A DNA stretch of 64,000 nucleotides from Herpetosiphon sp042688385 (GCF_042688385.1 NZ_JBHUPY010000005.1:186001-250000); one strand, 5' to 3'; shown: positions 31,084 through 41,385, counted from the stretch's first letter. Numbers and translations are program-made. The notes: generated by a model from the letters alone, not told the origin.

Positions 31084-34000
31084 TTAGCTTTCTAAGGTTC
31101 CTTCGAAGGTCAAGATCAACGATTCATCATCGCTGCTGGTCATGTCGGCCATCATTGTCGCGGTTTCAAGATCGAGGCCATCGTGCATATGCTGATCGAC
31201 CAACATTTGGTGCAGCATCGATCGCAGGCGCTCGGAGCTATTCCAGCTTGCAAAATCCATCGAAATATAATTTTGCATAATTGTTTCAGCAATGTTGCTA
31301 TCGCCGTTTGCCTCTTTGATGCGTGGCATCAAGCGTTGAATACCTTGGCGAATCAGCGCCGACATTCGAGCCACTGTCGGGTCTTGTTCCACGCTGACTG
31401 GTTTATCGCCAATTGTAATTGCCCCAGTTGACCAAGCGGCCCGTTCTGGGTAGCGCTCGCTGATGGTTTCAACCCAGCCATCAAGAGCTGTGATGATCCG
31501 TTCTGCCTCATCGCTGGCATCTTCGGTGACAACATGGCTGCCATCGGTATACGGGCTGGCGACTTGGATCAAGGTTGTTTGGCCTGCTTTGACCATAAAG
31601 CCCCGACCCATTGGCAATTCCTTGCCCCGAACTTCGCTTGGTGTGCGCATAACCCGCAACGATTCAACCGCTTGAGCTGTTCGTAAGCCAATTCCGAAGT
31701 TGGCACTCATCACCCGACGGCGTAGATCATTGACTGAACCATCGAGAGTACCTGCAATAATGACAAATACGCCTTCGCCACCATAGCGCCGGGTCAGCAC
31801 TGCCATATCGTTCATCACTGAACGCTTGCTTTCTGCTTCGTCGCTGAAATCTTCAAAGTTATCGATGAAGATGTAGACTGGGCGGTTAATCGCTTGCTGG
31901 GCGAATGCCTGACACTCAATTTGTAGATTTTCCAACAATGGACCCATTTGATCGATTTCGCTGACGGTTTGCAAGACATGCGGCAAATCAGCAAGGCTGC
32001 GTTTGCCACCATACTTGAAGAAGCGTCCACGGGTATCAATCAAGACCATGGCAACCTGTTCAGGTGTGTAGCGATCGGCCAGCGAAAGCACCCAGTTGTA
32101 GAGCAAGGTGGTTTTACCAGAGATTGGTGGCCCAGCAATCGCTGCGTGTGGCCCAATCTTTTTGAGATCGTACATGGCTGGCATCAGGTTGTTGCTTTGG
32201 CCAACGACGCTCCAAATGACTTTGCCTTCAGCAACTTTATTGGTTTCATCGAGCATTTCGCGCAATGGCACAATTTGCGGCAGAATTTGAATTGGATCAG
32301 GCGTGGTGCGCATGCCACCAAGTTGTTCAACCTTGGCCTGCATCATCATCCCCATCAAATCAAGTTCTTCAGCTTCGTTGCGATGGTCGCGGCCATCGGG
32401 GCCAACTAAGCCCACTGGCAAGGTTGCTTGGAAGAGCAATGGTCGTTTGCCAACCCGAATATAGCCGCGGCCTGGCACATCGCCAAATTCAATTGCGCCC
32501 CGCCCAACAATATCCATATAGCGATCTTGTTGGCCTTGCTTGAAGGTAATCCGCTCGCCAAATAAGCTGTTAAAGCGGCTTGACATATTGGTTGGGAAGT
32601 TGGCCGTAACGATAAAGGCAATCCCAACGCTGAGTGAGCGCCGGACCAATGGAATCAAGACCGATTCTTCAACCGCGTCGTAATTCTCGTGGATGATGGC
32701 AATGTTATCGATTGCGACCACAATCGCTGGCAAGGCTTGATCTGGGAACTGCTTATTGTATTCATAGATGGTATTGACCCCTGCATCGCTGAAGATTTGT
32801 TGGCGTTCGCGGGTCAGGCGTTCCATCTTGCTGAATAAACGCAGCATTTGTTCTTCAAAGGTCTCGTCGTCGGCGTAAATTAATGCTCCAACGTGTGGCA
32901 AGTTGCGCAAACTGCGGAAGTTACGCCCGCCCAAATCGACCACATAGGCGTGCAGTTCATCGGGGCTGTGGCTCGCTGCCAAACCGGCGATGATCGAGCG
33001 TAACAACGAGGTTTTGCCCCAACCAGAATCACCATAAATTGCCAAGTGATTGGTGCTGAAATCAAAGACAAATGGCAATTGGGTTGCTTCATTTGGATCA
33101 TCAACCAACAAGGCAGCGGTGCGCATGGCCTCGGTTTCCCAATTGACCCCTGGCCAGAGATGTTCAATGTCACCGTTGATCCAATCGGTCACTGCTGGCT
33201 GGAAGACAATAATGCTATTATCTTTGGCATTGATAATTGGTGATTGCAAACTTACGCGCTCGGGCAAGAAATTTGGCCATGGTTTTGGCGTTGGTTGGAA
33301 ATTGACCAACTCACGTGAAATTTGCACCACAGTATCGAACAGTTTCGGTGTGTCTTCGCTGGTTGAGACTGGTTCTGGCTCACGTTCTGGCCAGAGCACA
33401 GCCACTTCGCGATCGTCGATTTGGCTTTCGCCAGTGTACGAAACCTGAATCAGTTCAAGGTTTTCGTTGCCAATTTGCAAATAGCCACGGCCTGGCATGC
33501 CGTTGGGCAAGAAGGCTGCGTCTGGTTTGCGCAAGAGTTCACGGCTGGTATCAGGCTGTTCAACCCGTAGACAGAGCCGCAACTTGATATTGGCGCGCAT
33601 TTGGTCGGTAACACCCTTTGGTTGTTGCGAAGCGAGCAAGAGGTTGACCCCTTGGGCACGACCAACCCGGGTGATACTTTCCAACGATGGGAGATATTCA
33701 GGGTTCGAATCGAACATTTCGGCGTATTCGTCGATGATGATGAACAAGTGTGGGTATGCGCCAAACTCTGGCTTCTTGTGGAAGCCACGTTCGCGATATT
33801 CCACAATATCCTTCGTGCCGGTCATCGCGTTGAGCGCTTGACGGCGACGAATTTCAGCATCAATCGAGGTGAACATGCGATCAACTGCCGACTTGTTCAA
33901 GTTGGTCACGATGTCCACACAGTGCGGCATATTTTCGAATGGCTTGAAGGCACCGCCACCTTTGAAGTCAACCAAGACAAAATTGAGAATATCAGGCGAG

Positions 34001-37000
34001 TAATTCAGCGCCAGACCCACAATCAAGGTCATCAGTAATTCCGATTTACCAGCACCAGTACCCCCTGCAACCATCCCGTGAACACCGTCACGTTTGGCTT
34101 CGAGTTGCAGCGTGCGTGGCCGATTGCCTGAGACAATCCCCAAACATGCTGCCAACCAGCCAGCTTGTTTGCCAGTGCCTGCGTTGTATTCCCAGGTTTT
34201 GGCGGTTGCTTCTTTGAGTTCTTCGACAAATGGACGGTCGCCACGGCCAATGTTGTGCATTTCTTGCAGCACTTGGCGATACGACGAACTCTTGGGCAAG
34301 GCGGCAATTCCCAATGGAGCTTGGTATTTACCAGGATTATTGGCGATATGGGCATTCATATGCTTGCCGATAACCCGAATTTGGCCAGCTTCACCACGAA
34401 TTTGCAGTTTTTCGGTCACTTGTGGTTGACCGTCAGCGCCCAAGACATCGGCTTTGCCAATGGTGCCTGGTGGCAAGGCAATGTGATAGCTGAGGGCATC
34501 GCGACCAACTTTGACTGCACCACGCCCTGGAATTTCTTCAACTTCTAAGAGCCGTGCGCCAACAATGGCCGAATAGTCACCTGCATCAGAAATCTTGAAG
34601 GTCAAGCGTTCGGTAAAGAGGCTATACAGCTTACTTGACAGAATATTCAAACGGCTGGCAGTGATCAGAATATGCAAGCCATAGGCTTTGGCTTGGCGAG
34701 CCAAGGCCACAAAGACCTCAAGCAAGTTATTGGCATCGTTGTTCTTATCATCGCCAAAGGTTTCGATATATTCGCCAAAGTTGTCAATTGCTACCAAAAT
34801 GGCTGGCTTTGGATTGGCAGCGTTTTGGCTGTTGTACTCAGAAAGGGTCGAAACCCCAGCATCGCTGAACAGTTTCTTGCGTTCGTCAACAACATTATTC
34901 AATTCGCGCCAAAGCTGCTGAATTCGTTCTTCATAGCCTTGTTCGTCTGGCAGAATCACCGTCCCAACGTGCGGGATGGAGCGCAAGACTTCAAGGTTAC
35001 GGCCACCAAGGTCGAGCACATGGGCATTGAATTCGTTGGGCGAGTGGGTTGCCGCCAAACTCAACACCAACGAGCGAATCATGGTGGTTTTACCCCAACC
35101 AGAAGCGCCGAAAACCACTACGTGACCTTTGTTGAAGTCGAGCACCAATGGCATTTGGCGGGCATTGCCTGGATCATCGAGCACCCCAACGACTGCGCGC
35201 ATCGCCACGTGATTCCAATCGACCCCAAACCATTGACCTTTATTCTCAAACCAATCACCAACAAAGGCGTTGATTGCGATTCGTTGCGAACGGCCAAGGG
35301 TCATCAACGGTAGATAGGTTTTATCAACATAACGTGGGTTGAGCGGTTGTTCGTAGGTAATAGCATCGGGCAATGGCGCTGGCCATGGCGTTTGAGGCCG
35401 TGGTCGTGGATGGAGTAAATTTTGCGCCATCGTCACAATTAATTCATAGAACTTGGCCTTGGTGCCGTCTGCTGCTACTGCATAATCGTATGATTCACCA
35501 GTGTACGAAACTTGAATCAGGTCAAGATTTTCGTTACCAACTTGGAGATAGCCCCGACCAGGCATCCCACTTGGCAAGAAGGCTGCATCCGAGCGGCGCA
35601 ACATTTCGCGGCTGGTTTCAATATCTTCAACCCGCAAACAGATCCGATACTTGATGTTAGCGCGCATTTGGTCGGTAACCCCAATTGGTCGTTGTGAGGC
35701 CAGCAAGAGGTTGACCCCAATTGAACGTCCAACCCGGGTGATACTTTCCAACTCATCGCGGAACTCTGGCGTATCGCTGATCATTTCCGCATATTCGTCG
35801 ATGATGATAAACAGATGCGGGAACGGCCCCCATTGTGGGTCAAGGTGGAAGCCCTTGGCGCGATATTCCACAATATCTTTGGTGCCAGTGCGGGCGTTCA
35901 GCGCTTGGCGACGGCCCATTTCTGCATTGATTGCAGTAAACATCCGGCGCACACGCGATTTATTCAAGTTGGTCACCAAATCAACGGTGTGTGGCATATC
36001 CTTGAAGGGATCAAAGGCACCACCACCCTTGTAGTCGACCAAAATGAAGTTAAGAATACTGGGGTCGTAGCGCACGGCCAAACCGATGATCAAGCTCATC
36101 AGCAATTCCGATTTACCAGCACCAGTACCGCCTGCAATCATCCCGTGGACACCGTCTTTTTTGGCTTCAAGTTGCAGCGTGCGTGGCCGGTTGCCCGACA
36201 TTACCCCAATCGTTACTTTGAGCCAATCGGCATTTTCGGGCTTGATGCTATTTTCCCATGCTTCGCTCATCAGGCTATTCAATTGAGGCCGTAGATCGGC
36301 ATCGAAGCGAATTTCGCGCTGGAGCATGGTGGCATACATTTCAGGCAACATCGATTTGAAGAGAATCGCCTTAGGCATTGCATCAACCCGCCGTGGCTTG
36401 AGATAGTTTTTGCCACTGGTGCGGGCATAGTCGCTCATAAATTGGGCTAACTGGTCGATTTCTTTCATTTCGATCGTTGGGTCGAGCGAGCCATCGCTGC
36501 TGATGCCAGCTGCGACCGCCACTTGGAAGCTGAGCGGCTGTGGGCCAACCTTGGTATAGCCCCGGCCAGGAATATCATTAATGTCGTCAACCCGCCCGCC
36601 AACGATCGACCGATATTCGGTGTTATCGCTGAGCTTCAAGGTGTAACGTTCGGTAAACAAGCTAAAGATTTGGTTTGATAGCTCAGCAATGCTGCCAATT
36701 GTGATGATAAAGTGAATTGCATAGGGCTTGGCTTGGCGTGCAATCGAAATTAGCTTATCCAGCACGCTTTCAACGTTGCTATCTGGGCCTTCGCCGAAGG
36801 TTTCAGTAAATTCGGCAAAGTTATCGATTGCAACCAAAATTGCTGGCTGAGTATTGGTTGGATTAACCGCATTGTATTGATAAATATCGGCAATCCCTGC
36901 ATCGTTGAGCAAGAGCTTGCGCGCATCGACAATGTCGTTGATTTCGCGTAGCAGTTGTTCGACCCGTTCTTCGTAGCCTTCACCGTCAGGAATAATCACC

Positions 37001-39924
37001 GCACCTGAGTGAGGCAATTTATCCAGCACGCTAAAGTTTCGCCCACCCAAATCGAGAATATACATATGCATCTGATTTGGCGAGTGAGTTGCAGCCAAGC
37101 TCATCAGCATCGAGCGCAGGAAGGTGGTTTTACCCCAACCAGAGCCACCAAAGACCACAGCATGGCCGCGTGGGAAGTCAACGGTTAAGGGTAATTGCTT
37201 GGCTGCATAGGGATTATCGATCAAGCCAAGCACTGGCCGCATTGCATAATCACGCCAGTTCAGATCTTCGACCCAGCCCGACGTACCATTGATCCATTTG
37301 TTTAAGGCAGGGTTCAAGGTCAGATCATGCTCGCGTGGCAAGCCAACCATAATTTCGTCGATGCCCAACAGATATTCTTCAAAGGTAACCGCATTAACAT
37401 TGGGATCTTCTGAGATCAGGTGTTGGGTCAAGGCAAGTTCGCGTGGCAAGAAGTTTGGCCATGGCGCACGTTGAATTGGCACGTTGTTATCACGTGACAA
37501 GGCATCGAGCGTGCTGACGATAACTTTATACAGTTCTGGTGGGCTTTGATCTTGGGTATCAATCCCTGGGTCAACGCCTTCAGCACGGCGGCGATCTGGC
37601 CAAATAACTTTTTCTTGCGAAACTGAATTGGGGTCAACATAGGGATCGCCAGTGTAGGCCACTTGAATCAATTCAATTTCTTCATTACCAACTTGCAGAT
37701 AGCCCCGACCTGGAATACCAGTTGGCAAGAAGGCTGCATCCGAGCGGCGCAACATTTCGCGGCTTTCGCCTTGAGTTTCCACCCGCAAGCTAATCCGGAA
37801 CTTGATGTTCGAACGCATTTGGTCGGTGATCCCGCTAGGCCGTTGCGCAGCCAGAATCAGCGAAACCCCTAACGAACGCCCAATCCGCGTGATACTTTCC
37901 AACTCGCCCCGATACTCAGCCCGATCGGCGATCATTTCGGCGAATTCGTCGATGATGATAAACAGATATGGGTAGGGATAGTGGGTATTGTGGAAATTCT
38001 TCTTGCGATATTCAACGATATTTTTGGTATCAGTTTCGTTGTTTAAGACTTGGCGGCGTTGCATTTCCGACTTAATCGCCGTAAACATCCGGGTCACCCC
38101 ATCGCCAGCCAAGTTGGTAATGATGTCAACACAGTGGGGCAGCCGTTCAAATTCCTTGAATGCGCCACCACCCTTGTAGTCGACCAACACAAAGTTAACC
38201 ACTGAAGGATCGTAGGTCACGGCCATCACTGCAATCAGCGAGATCAGCAACTCCGATTTACCAGAACCGGTACTGCCTGCGACCATCCCGTGAACACCAT
38301 CACGTTTAGATGAGAAAACTAAAGTCCGGGTTTTATTCCCCGACATGCGACCAACCTTGGCGCGTAGCCAGTTGGCATATTTCGGTTGGGTGCTGCGTTG
38401 CCAATTCTTAATCGCATCGACCTTGAGTTCATCAAGTGAGCCATAGCCCATCAGGTCGAAGAAGGCAACCCCATCGGCAAGGTTGGCCCCAGCGCTTTGG
38501 CGCAAATTGAGGGTCGATAGTTCCTCGGCTAATTTGCGCGATTCTTCGCGATTAACAATGTGATCGGCTGCGCCAATATAGCGGAAGGTATTGACCCCCT
38601 GCTCGGCATAACGGAAGAATAATTGTTGATGTTGGGCTTGCTTACTGTTGGTTGCTGGCGTGGTCCGTTCAATTTCGATCACCGACTTACAACCACCAGG
38701 CACTTTACTGCGTTCTGGCACGAGGAAGATGACCGCAGCACCAAGCTGTGGGCCTTCTTCGATCAAGATTGAAAGTGCTGCGTCCGATTCAATATCGCGC
38801 AACCGCTCGCCAGCTTTTTCATACATATCGAGCAGGTCAACCACCAGCAGCATAAATGGTAAGCCTGGGTTGCCACGGCCCGAATTATTATTATTTTCTT
38901 CGTTATCTTCCATGCGCATTTTGCGTTGCGATAGAATTTTACGAATGCCTTCCATGTATTGATCTAATTCATCGCCTTCTTCATCAGCATCATCAGCAAC
39001 TTCTTTAATTTCGCTGACGAAACAAAGTTGCTCATATTCGCCTGGCTGACAGTGGGGCAAGGTTTCGACCCAATCCCATTCGTTATATTTTGAGGCCAAA
39101 ACATACAAACGTGAATCGGAAGGTGAGTGGAAAACTGCATAATGCGCCAAAATCGAGCGAATCGATTCATAGACAGCATCGCGATCGCCTGCAATCCCCA
39201 AGGCATGGGTGGTTGGCGTAATCGGCGTTGCCTTTTCTTTCGAGCCGCCTTCGTCTTCTGGTTTGTAGCGCAAGGTGATAATAATCGGAATATCGGAGAC
39301 ATAGCGCGAATCGGCATCAAGCTTCATGGCTTCACGAGCGAGTGGGCTGCTAAAATTGCCACCGCTCTTAACCTCGTAAACCACGGTTGATGGCAATGTG
39401 CCCATGCCAAGCCGCACCGAGCCGAAGTCATCATCAGAAACCCGTCGCTCCCAAATCCGCGCATTTGAGCGGAGGGTACGTTCAGGCTTTTCTAAATCTT
39501 GCTTGGCATCGGTAATAACCTTGATCGTATTTGGCGTATCAGGATAGTTATAGCGATAAAAACGGCGTTGTAAATCGTGATAGCCGTGCATATCTTTATT
39601 TAATTCAACGATCTGTTCATGGTATTGGCGTTCACGTTCTAAACGTTGGTTTTTTTCGCGAATGAACGAATAGATTGAGAAGCCTGTGGAGGCCAACACC
39701 GATAATGCCATCGGGATGAGAATCAAAGCGCCGCCGCCGCCGCGCCCTCCAAACATTGTTACGAAGACATAACCTACAATCATCGTCATCGGCAGAGCCA
39801 ACTGAATGAGTTTCGAAATCGCATCCTCAGGATTTTCTGGCGGGGATGGGATTTCAAAACGATTAAAAGGTAGCTCTGGTTGAATCCGTGGAGGACGATC
39901 TATCATCTGGATAGAGTTTTTCAT
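31084..39924 (-). CDS. Giant EssC/EccC-type secretion ATPase with seven P-loop modules
   Basis: 2946 residues; EccC and EssC are usually about 1300-1500. Two N-terminal membrane segments (~40-58 and ~66-87), then FtsK/SpoIIIE-type modules with Walker A motifs starting near 550 (GSTGSGKS), 926 (GGSGWGKT), 1265 (GGTGAGKS), 1606 (GASGWGKT), 1954 (GGTGAGKS), 2298 (GDSGWGKT) and 2598 (GPPISGKT). Modules 1, 3 and 5 have Walker B ending D-E (D659, D1376, D2065) plus RPxGxTDQMRxNI; modules 2, 4, 6 and 7 have D-N instead (D1034, D1714, D2406, D2688). The canonical D1-D2-D3 plan thus appears with D1-D2 triplicated. It should energise export of WXG100 substrates. GGAG precedes the ATG. No FHA at the N-terminus. 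Confidence 0.9.
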   Translation of the reverse strand: MKNSIQMIDRPPRIQPELPFNRFEIPSPPENPEDAISKLIQLALPMTMIVGYVFVTMFGGRGGGGALILIPMALSVLASTGFSIYSFIREKNQRLERERQYHEQIVELNKDMHGYHDLQRRFYRYNYPDTPNTIKVITDAKQDLEKPERTLRSNARIWERRVSDDDFGSVRLGMGTLPSTVVYEVKSGGNFSSPLAREAMKLDADSRYVSDIPIIITLRYKPEDEGGSKEKATPITPTTHALGIAGDRDAVYESIRSILAHYAVFHSPSDSRLYVLASKYNEWDWVETLPHCQPGEYEQLCFVSEIKEVADDADEEGDELDQYMEGIRKILSQRKMRMEDNEENNNNSGRGNPGLPFMLLVVDLLDMYEKAGERLRDIESDAALSILIEEGPQLGAAVIFLVPERSKVPGGCKSVIEIERTTPATNSKQAQHQQLFFRYAEQGVNTFRYIGAADHIVNREESRKLAEELSTLNLRQSAGANLADGVAFFDLMGYGSLDELKVDAIKNWQRSTQPKYANWLRAKVGRMSGNKTRTLVFSSKRDGVHGMVAGSTGSGKSELLISLIAVMAVTYDPSVVNFVLVDYKGGGAFKEFERLPHCVDIITNLAGDGVTRMFTAIKSEMQRRQVLNNETDTKNIVEYRKKNFHNTHYPYPYLFIIIDEFAEMIADRAEYRGELESITRIGRSLGVSLILAAQRPSGITDQMRSNIKFRISLRVETQGESREMLRRSDAAFLPTGIPGRGYLQVGNEEIELIQVAYTGDPYVDPNSVSQEKVIWPDRRRAEGVDPGIDTQDQSPPELYKVIVSTLDALSRDNNVPIQRAPWPNFLPRELALTQHLISEDPNVNAVTFEEYLLGIDEIMVGLPREHDLTLNPALNKWINGTSGWVEDLNWRDYAMRPVLGLIDNPYAAKQLPLTVDFPRGHAVVFGGSGWGKTTFLRSMLMSLAATHSPNQMHMYILDLGGRNFSVLDKLPHSGAVIIPDGEGYEERVEQLLREINDIVDARKLLLNDAGIADIYQYNAVNPTNTQPAILVAIDNFAEFTETFGEGPDSNVESVLDKLISIARQAKPYAIHFIITIGSIAELSNQIFSLFTERYTLKLSDNTEYRSIVGGRVDDINDIPGRGYTKVGPQPLSFQVAVAAGISSDGSLDPTIEMKEIDQLAQFMSDYARTSGKNYLKPRRVDAMPKAILFKSMLPEMYATMLQREIRFDADLRPQLNSLMSEAWENSIKPENADWLKVTIGVMSGNRPRTLQLEAKKDGVHGMIAGGTGAGKSELLMSLIIGLAVRYDPSILNFILVDYKGGGAFDPFKDMPHTVDLVTNLNKSRVRRMFTAINAEMGRRQALNARTGTKDIVEYRAKGFHLDPQWGPFPHLFIIIDEYAEMISDTPEFRDELESITRVGRSIGVNLLLASQRPIGVTDQMRANIKYRICLRVEDIETSREMLRRSDAAFLPSGMPGRGYLQVGNENLDLIQVSYTGESYDYAVAADGTKAKFYELIVTMAQNLLHPRPRPQTPWPAPLPDAITYEQPLNPRYVDKTYLPLMTLGRSQRIAINAFVGDWFENKGQWFGVDWNHVAMRAVVGVLDDPGNARQMPLVLDFNKGHVVVFGASGWGKTTMIRSLVLSLAATHSPNEFNAHVLDLGGRNLEVLRSIPHVGTVILPDEQGYEERIQQLWRELNNVVDERKKLFSDAGVSTLSEYNSQNAANPKPAILVAIDNFGEYIETFGDDKNNDANNLLEVFVALARQAKAYGLHILITASRLNILSSKLYSLFTERLTFKISDAGDYSAIVGARLLEVEEIPGRGAVKVGRDALSYHIALPPGTIGKADVLGADGQPQVTEKLQIRGEAGQIRVIGKHMNAHIANNPGKYQAPLGIAALPKSSSYRQVLQEMHNIGRGDRPFVEELKEATAKTWEYNAGTGKQAGWLAACLGIVSGNRPRTLQLEAKRDGVHGMVAGGTGAGKSELLMTLIVGLALNYSPDILNFVLVDFKGGGAFKPFENMPHCVDIVTNLNKSAVDRMFTSIDAEIRRRQALNAMTGTKDIVEYRERGFHKKPEFGAYPHLFIIIDEYAEMFDSNPEYLPSLESITRVGRAQGVNLLLASQQPKGVTDQMRANIKLRLCLRVEQPDTSRELLRKPDAAFLPNGMPGRGYLQIGNENLELIQVSYTGESQIDDREVAVLWPEREPEPVSTSEDTPKLFDTVVQISRELVNFQPTPKPWPNFLPERVSLQSPIINAKDNSIIVFQPAVTDWINGDIEHLWPGVNWETEAMRTAALLVDDPNEATQLPFVFDFSTNHLAIYGDSGWGKTSLLRSIIAGLAASHSPDELHAYVVDLGGRNFRSLRNLPHVGALIYADDETFEEQMLRLFSKMERLTRERQQIFSDAGVNTIYEYNKQFPDQALPAIVVAIDNIAIIHENYDAVEESVLIPLVRRSLSVGIAFIVTANFPTNMSSRFNSLFGERITFKQGQQDRYMDIVGRGAIEFGDVPGRGYIRVGKRPLLFQATLPVGLVGPDGRDHRNEAEELDLMGMMMQAKVEQLGGMRTTPDPIQILPQIVPLREMLDETNKVAEGKVIWSVVGQSNNLMPAMYDLKKIGPHAAIAGPPISGKTTLLYNWVLSLADRYTPEQVAMVLIDTRGRFFKYGGKRSLADLPHVLQTVSEIDQMGPLLENLQIECQAFAQQAINRPVYIFIDNFEDFSDEAESKRSVMNDMAVLTRRYGGEGVFVIIAGTLDGSVNDLRRRVMSANFGIGLRTAQAVESLRVMRTPSEVRGKELPMGRGFMVKAGQTTLIQVASPYTDGSHVVTEDASDEAERIITALDGWVETISERYPERAAWSTGAITIGDKPVSVEQDPTVARMSALIRQGIQRLMPRIKEANGDSNIAETIMQNYISMDFASWNSSERLRSMLHQMLVDQHMHDGLDLETATMMADMTSSDDESLILTFEGTLES

Positions 39925-39950
39925 CGGTGCATCTCCAAAATTCCGCCCAT

Positions 39951-39967
39951 CGATCAGTCACTGATCG
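39951..39967. promoter_or_regulatory. 17-bp perfect palindrome in the EssC leader
   Basis: CGATCAGT-C-ACTGATCG, 27 bases before the EssC start. Either an operator for a dimeric regulator or an RNA hairpin. It lies in the divergent region shared with the pseudokinase gene. Confidence 0.4.
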
Positions 39968-40072
39968 GATCTGATGTTGAACACACGCTAAAAAGTGGCA
40001 CGAGGAGAGAAATTGCGCATTGCTGGTGTAACGCGTCAACTATACCATATAAACCTCTATTTCGGCTAGTGG

Positions 40073-40101
40073 TTGACAGCTTTTGAATAAATGAGTAGAG
40101 T
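40073..40101 (+). promoter_or_regulatory. Predicted sigma70-type promoter of the pseudokinase
   Basis: TTGACA (40073-40078), 17 bases, TAGAGT (40096-40101). Transcription would start near 40108 and give a leader of about 88 bases. Confidence 0.5.
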
Positions 40102-40127
40102 AGTGCCAACAATCCTCGCCTAGCAAT

Positions 40128-40159
40128 CCAGATTACGGTACGATAGAGCCATAATCTGG
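40128..40159 (+). promoter_or_regulatory. Leader hairpin of the pseudokinase gene
   Basis: CCAGATTA / TAATCTGG, perfect 8-bp arms with a 16-nt loop, 37 bases upstream of the ATG at 40196. Confidence 0.35.
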
Positions 40160-40195
40160 TTTCCCATGACTACCCATGGAACGGAGTAAGCGCCC

Positions 40196-41299
40196 ATGAA
40201 ACAGGTATGTCTGTTATGTGAACGAACATCGTTTGATAATAATTTGTATTGTCAAGAAGTTTATTGTCAAGCTGAAAAATCGCCAACAATTCTCGGATAT
40301 GGAAAATGGCTGGGCGATATTGAAATCGTGCGGCCCGTTGTTGTACTACGCTCTTCAGTTTTATATGAAGCCAGCCATCAAAAAGAGCGCGTGTTTCTTA
40401 AAGTAGCCCACGTTGGCAGCGAAAATACTGAACGCTTAAAACGTGAAGCCGAATTTCTAAAAACTATTCGCGTTTCGAACGAACGCAATACGTTCTTGCC
40501 AAATTGGCGGCCACCGTATGCAAATGCCACTGTAAGTGCTCAGACTGAAGCCTACGGGCGAGCGATGCTCGGCGAACACCTTTTTTACTATTACTTGTCA
40601 GATTTCTTTGCTGGCGAATCGTTGCGCGATGCGCTGACCAAAAATCCGCAAATGTGGGTCAACCATATTGGTTGGTTGGTCATGCGTTTGTCATCATCAA
40701 TTGCGCTCTTGCAAAGCAAAGGTGTGTTGCATTTTGGGATCAACCCCGAATCGCTGTTGGTGCATTTTGAAGATAATCCTTCAGTACCAACCATTCACTT
40801 GCTCGATTTAGGTATTGCGAGCACGCCACAAAATATCAACAACGATTGGTATTCGTTTATGGTACCGCCAGCCTATACTGCACCAGAAATTATGCAGCCG
40901 CACCTGCAAAAACCAAGCTATGCAACCGATGTGTATGGCCTCGGCTTGATTTTATATGAAATGCTGGTTGGCGTTCCGGCCTATCCCTTCAAGCTCAAAA
41001 GCGATGAAGAGGTCTATCAGGCGGTCTTGAAAAACCATCATGTTAATATGAACCGGACTGCTGACGTGCGAGCAATTGCCGAGCTGGCAGTGCGCATGGT
41101 CGATGTTCAAGTCGCGAATCGGCCTCAAAACGCAGCTCAAGTCGTCCAGGAATTACTCAAATTGTTTGGTGAAGTTCCAACTGCCAAAAAGAGCCGCTGG
41201 CCCAGCCTCAACACAATCCTGATTATTGTGATTAGTTTATTGACCGTCGCCTTCTTGATTACCTTCTTCGTAACCTTGAACCAATTGAATATTATCTAG
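40196..41299 (+). CDS. Membrane-anchored pseudokinase (EssB-like)
   Basis: 367 residues. N-terminal zinc-ribbon-like cluster C5-x2-C8 and C19-x4-C24; then a protein-kinase fold: VFLKVA with K69, a likely alpha-C Glu at E84, hinge region, a catalytic loop reading HFGINPES (179-186) instead of H-R-D-L-K-P-E-N, DLG at 204-206, TAPE at 228-231 and DVYGLGLILYE. The catalytic Asp, Lys and Asn of the loop are all replaced, so it should be a pseudokinase. One membrane segment at ~340-362 ends the protein, with only five residues beyond. EssB/YukC of Firmicutes type VII systems has the same pseudokinase-plus-TM plan, though with an extracytoplasmic domain. Divergent from EssC. Confidence 0.85.
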   Translation: MKQVCLLCERTSFDNNLYCQEVYCQAEKSPTILGYGKWLGDIEIVRPVVVLRSSVLYEASHQKERVFLKVAHVGSENTERLKREAEFLKTIRVSNERNTFLPNWRPPYANATVSAQTEAYGRAMLGEHLFYYYLSDFFAGESLRDALTKNPQMWVNHIGWLVMRLSSSIALLQSKGVLHFGINPESLLVHFEDNPSVPTIHLLDLGIASTPQNINNDWYSFMVPPAYTAPEIMQPHLQKPSYATDVYGLGLILYEMLVGVPAYPFKLKSDEEVYQAVLKNHHVNMNRTADVRAIAELAVRMVDVQVANRPQNAAQVVQELLKLFGEVPTAKKSRWPSLNTILIIVISLLTVAFLITFFVTLNQLNII

Positions 41300-41314
41300 A
41301 CTAGGTCGTGGTTC

Positions 41315-41346
41315 AAGAGCAGGGTGCAAATCCTGCTCTTTTTTTA
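41315..41346 (+). terminator. Intrinsic terminator of the pseudokinase gene
   Basis: AAGAGCAGG / CCTGCTCTT with an 8-nt loop followed by a run of T. Canonical. Confidence 0.85.
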
Positions 41347-41385
41347 TGCCTTAATTTCAAGCTAATGAGGTTTTAGCGCTTAAAC

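Noticed and set aside
34672..35313. 213-codon plus-strand ORF inside the EssC-like gene
   Set aside because: Antisense shadow of a clearly homologous module; no start signal.
40196..41299. Active Ser/Thr protein kinase
   Set aside because: The catalytic loop lacks Asp, Lys and Asn (HFGINPES), so the protein is listed as a pseudokinase.
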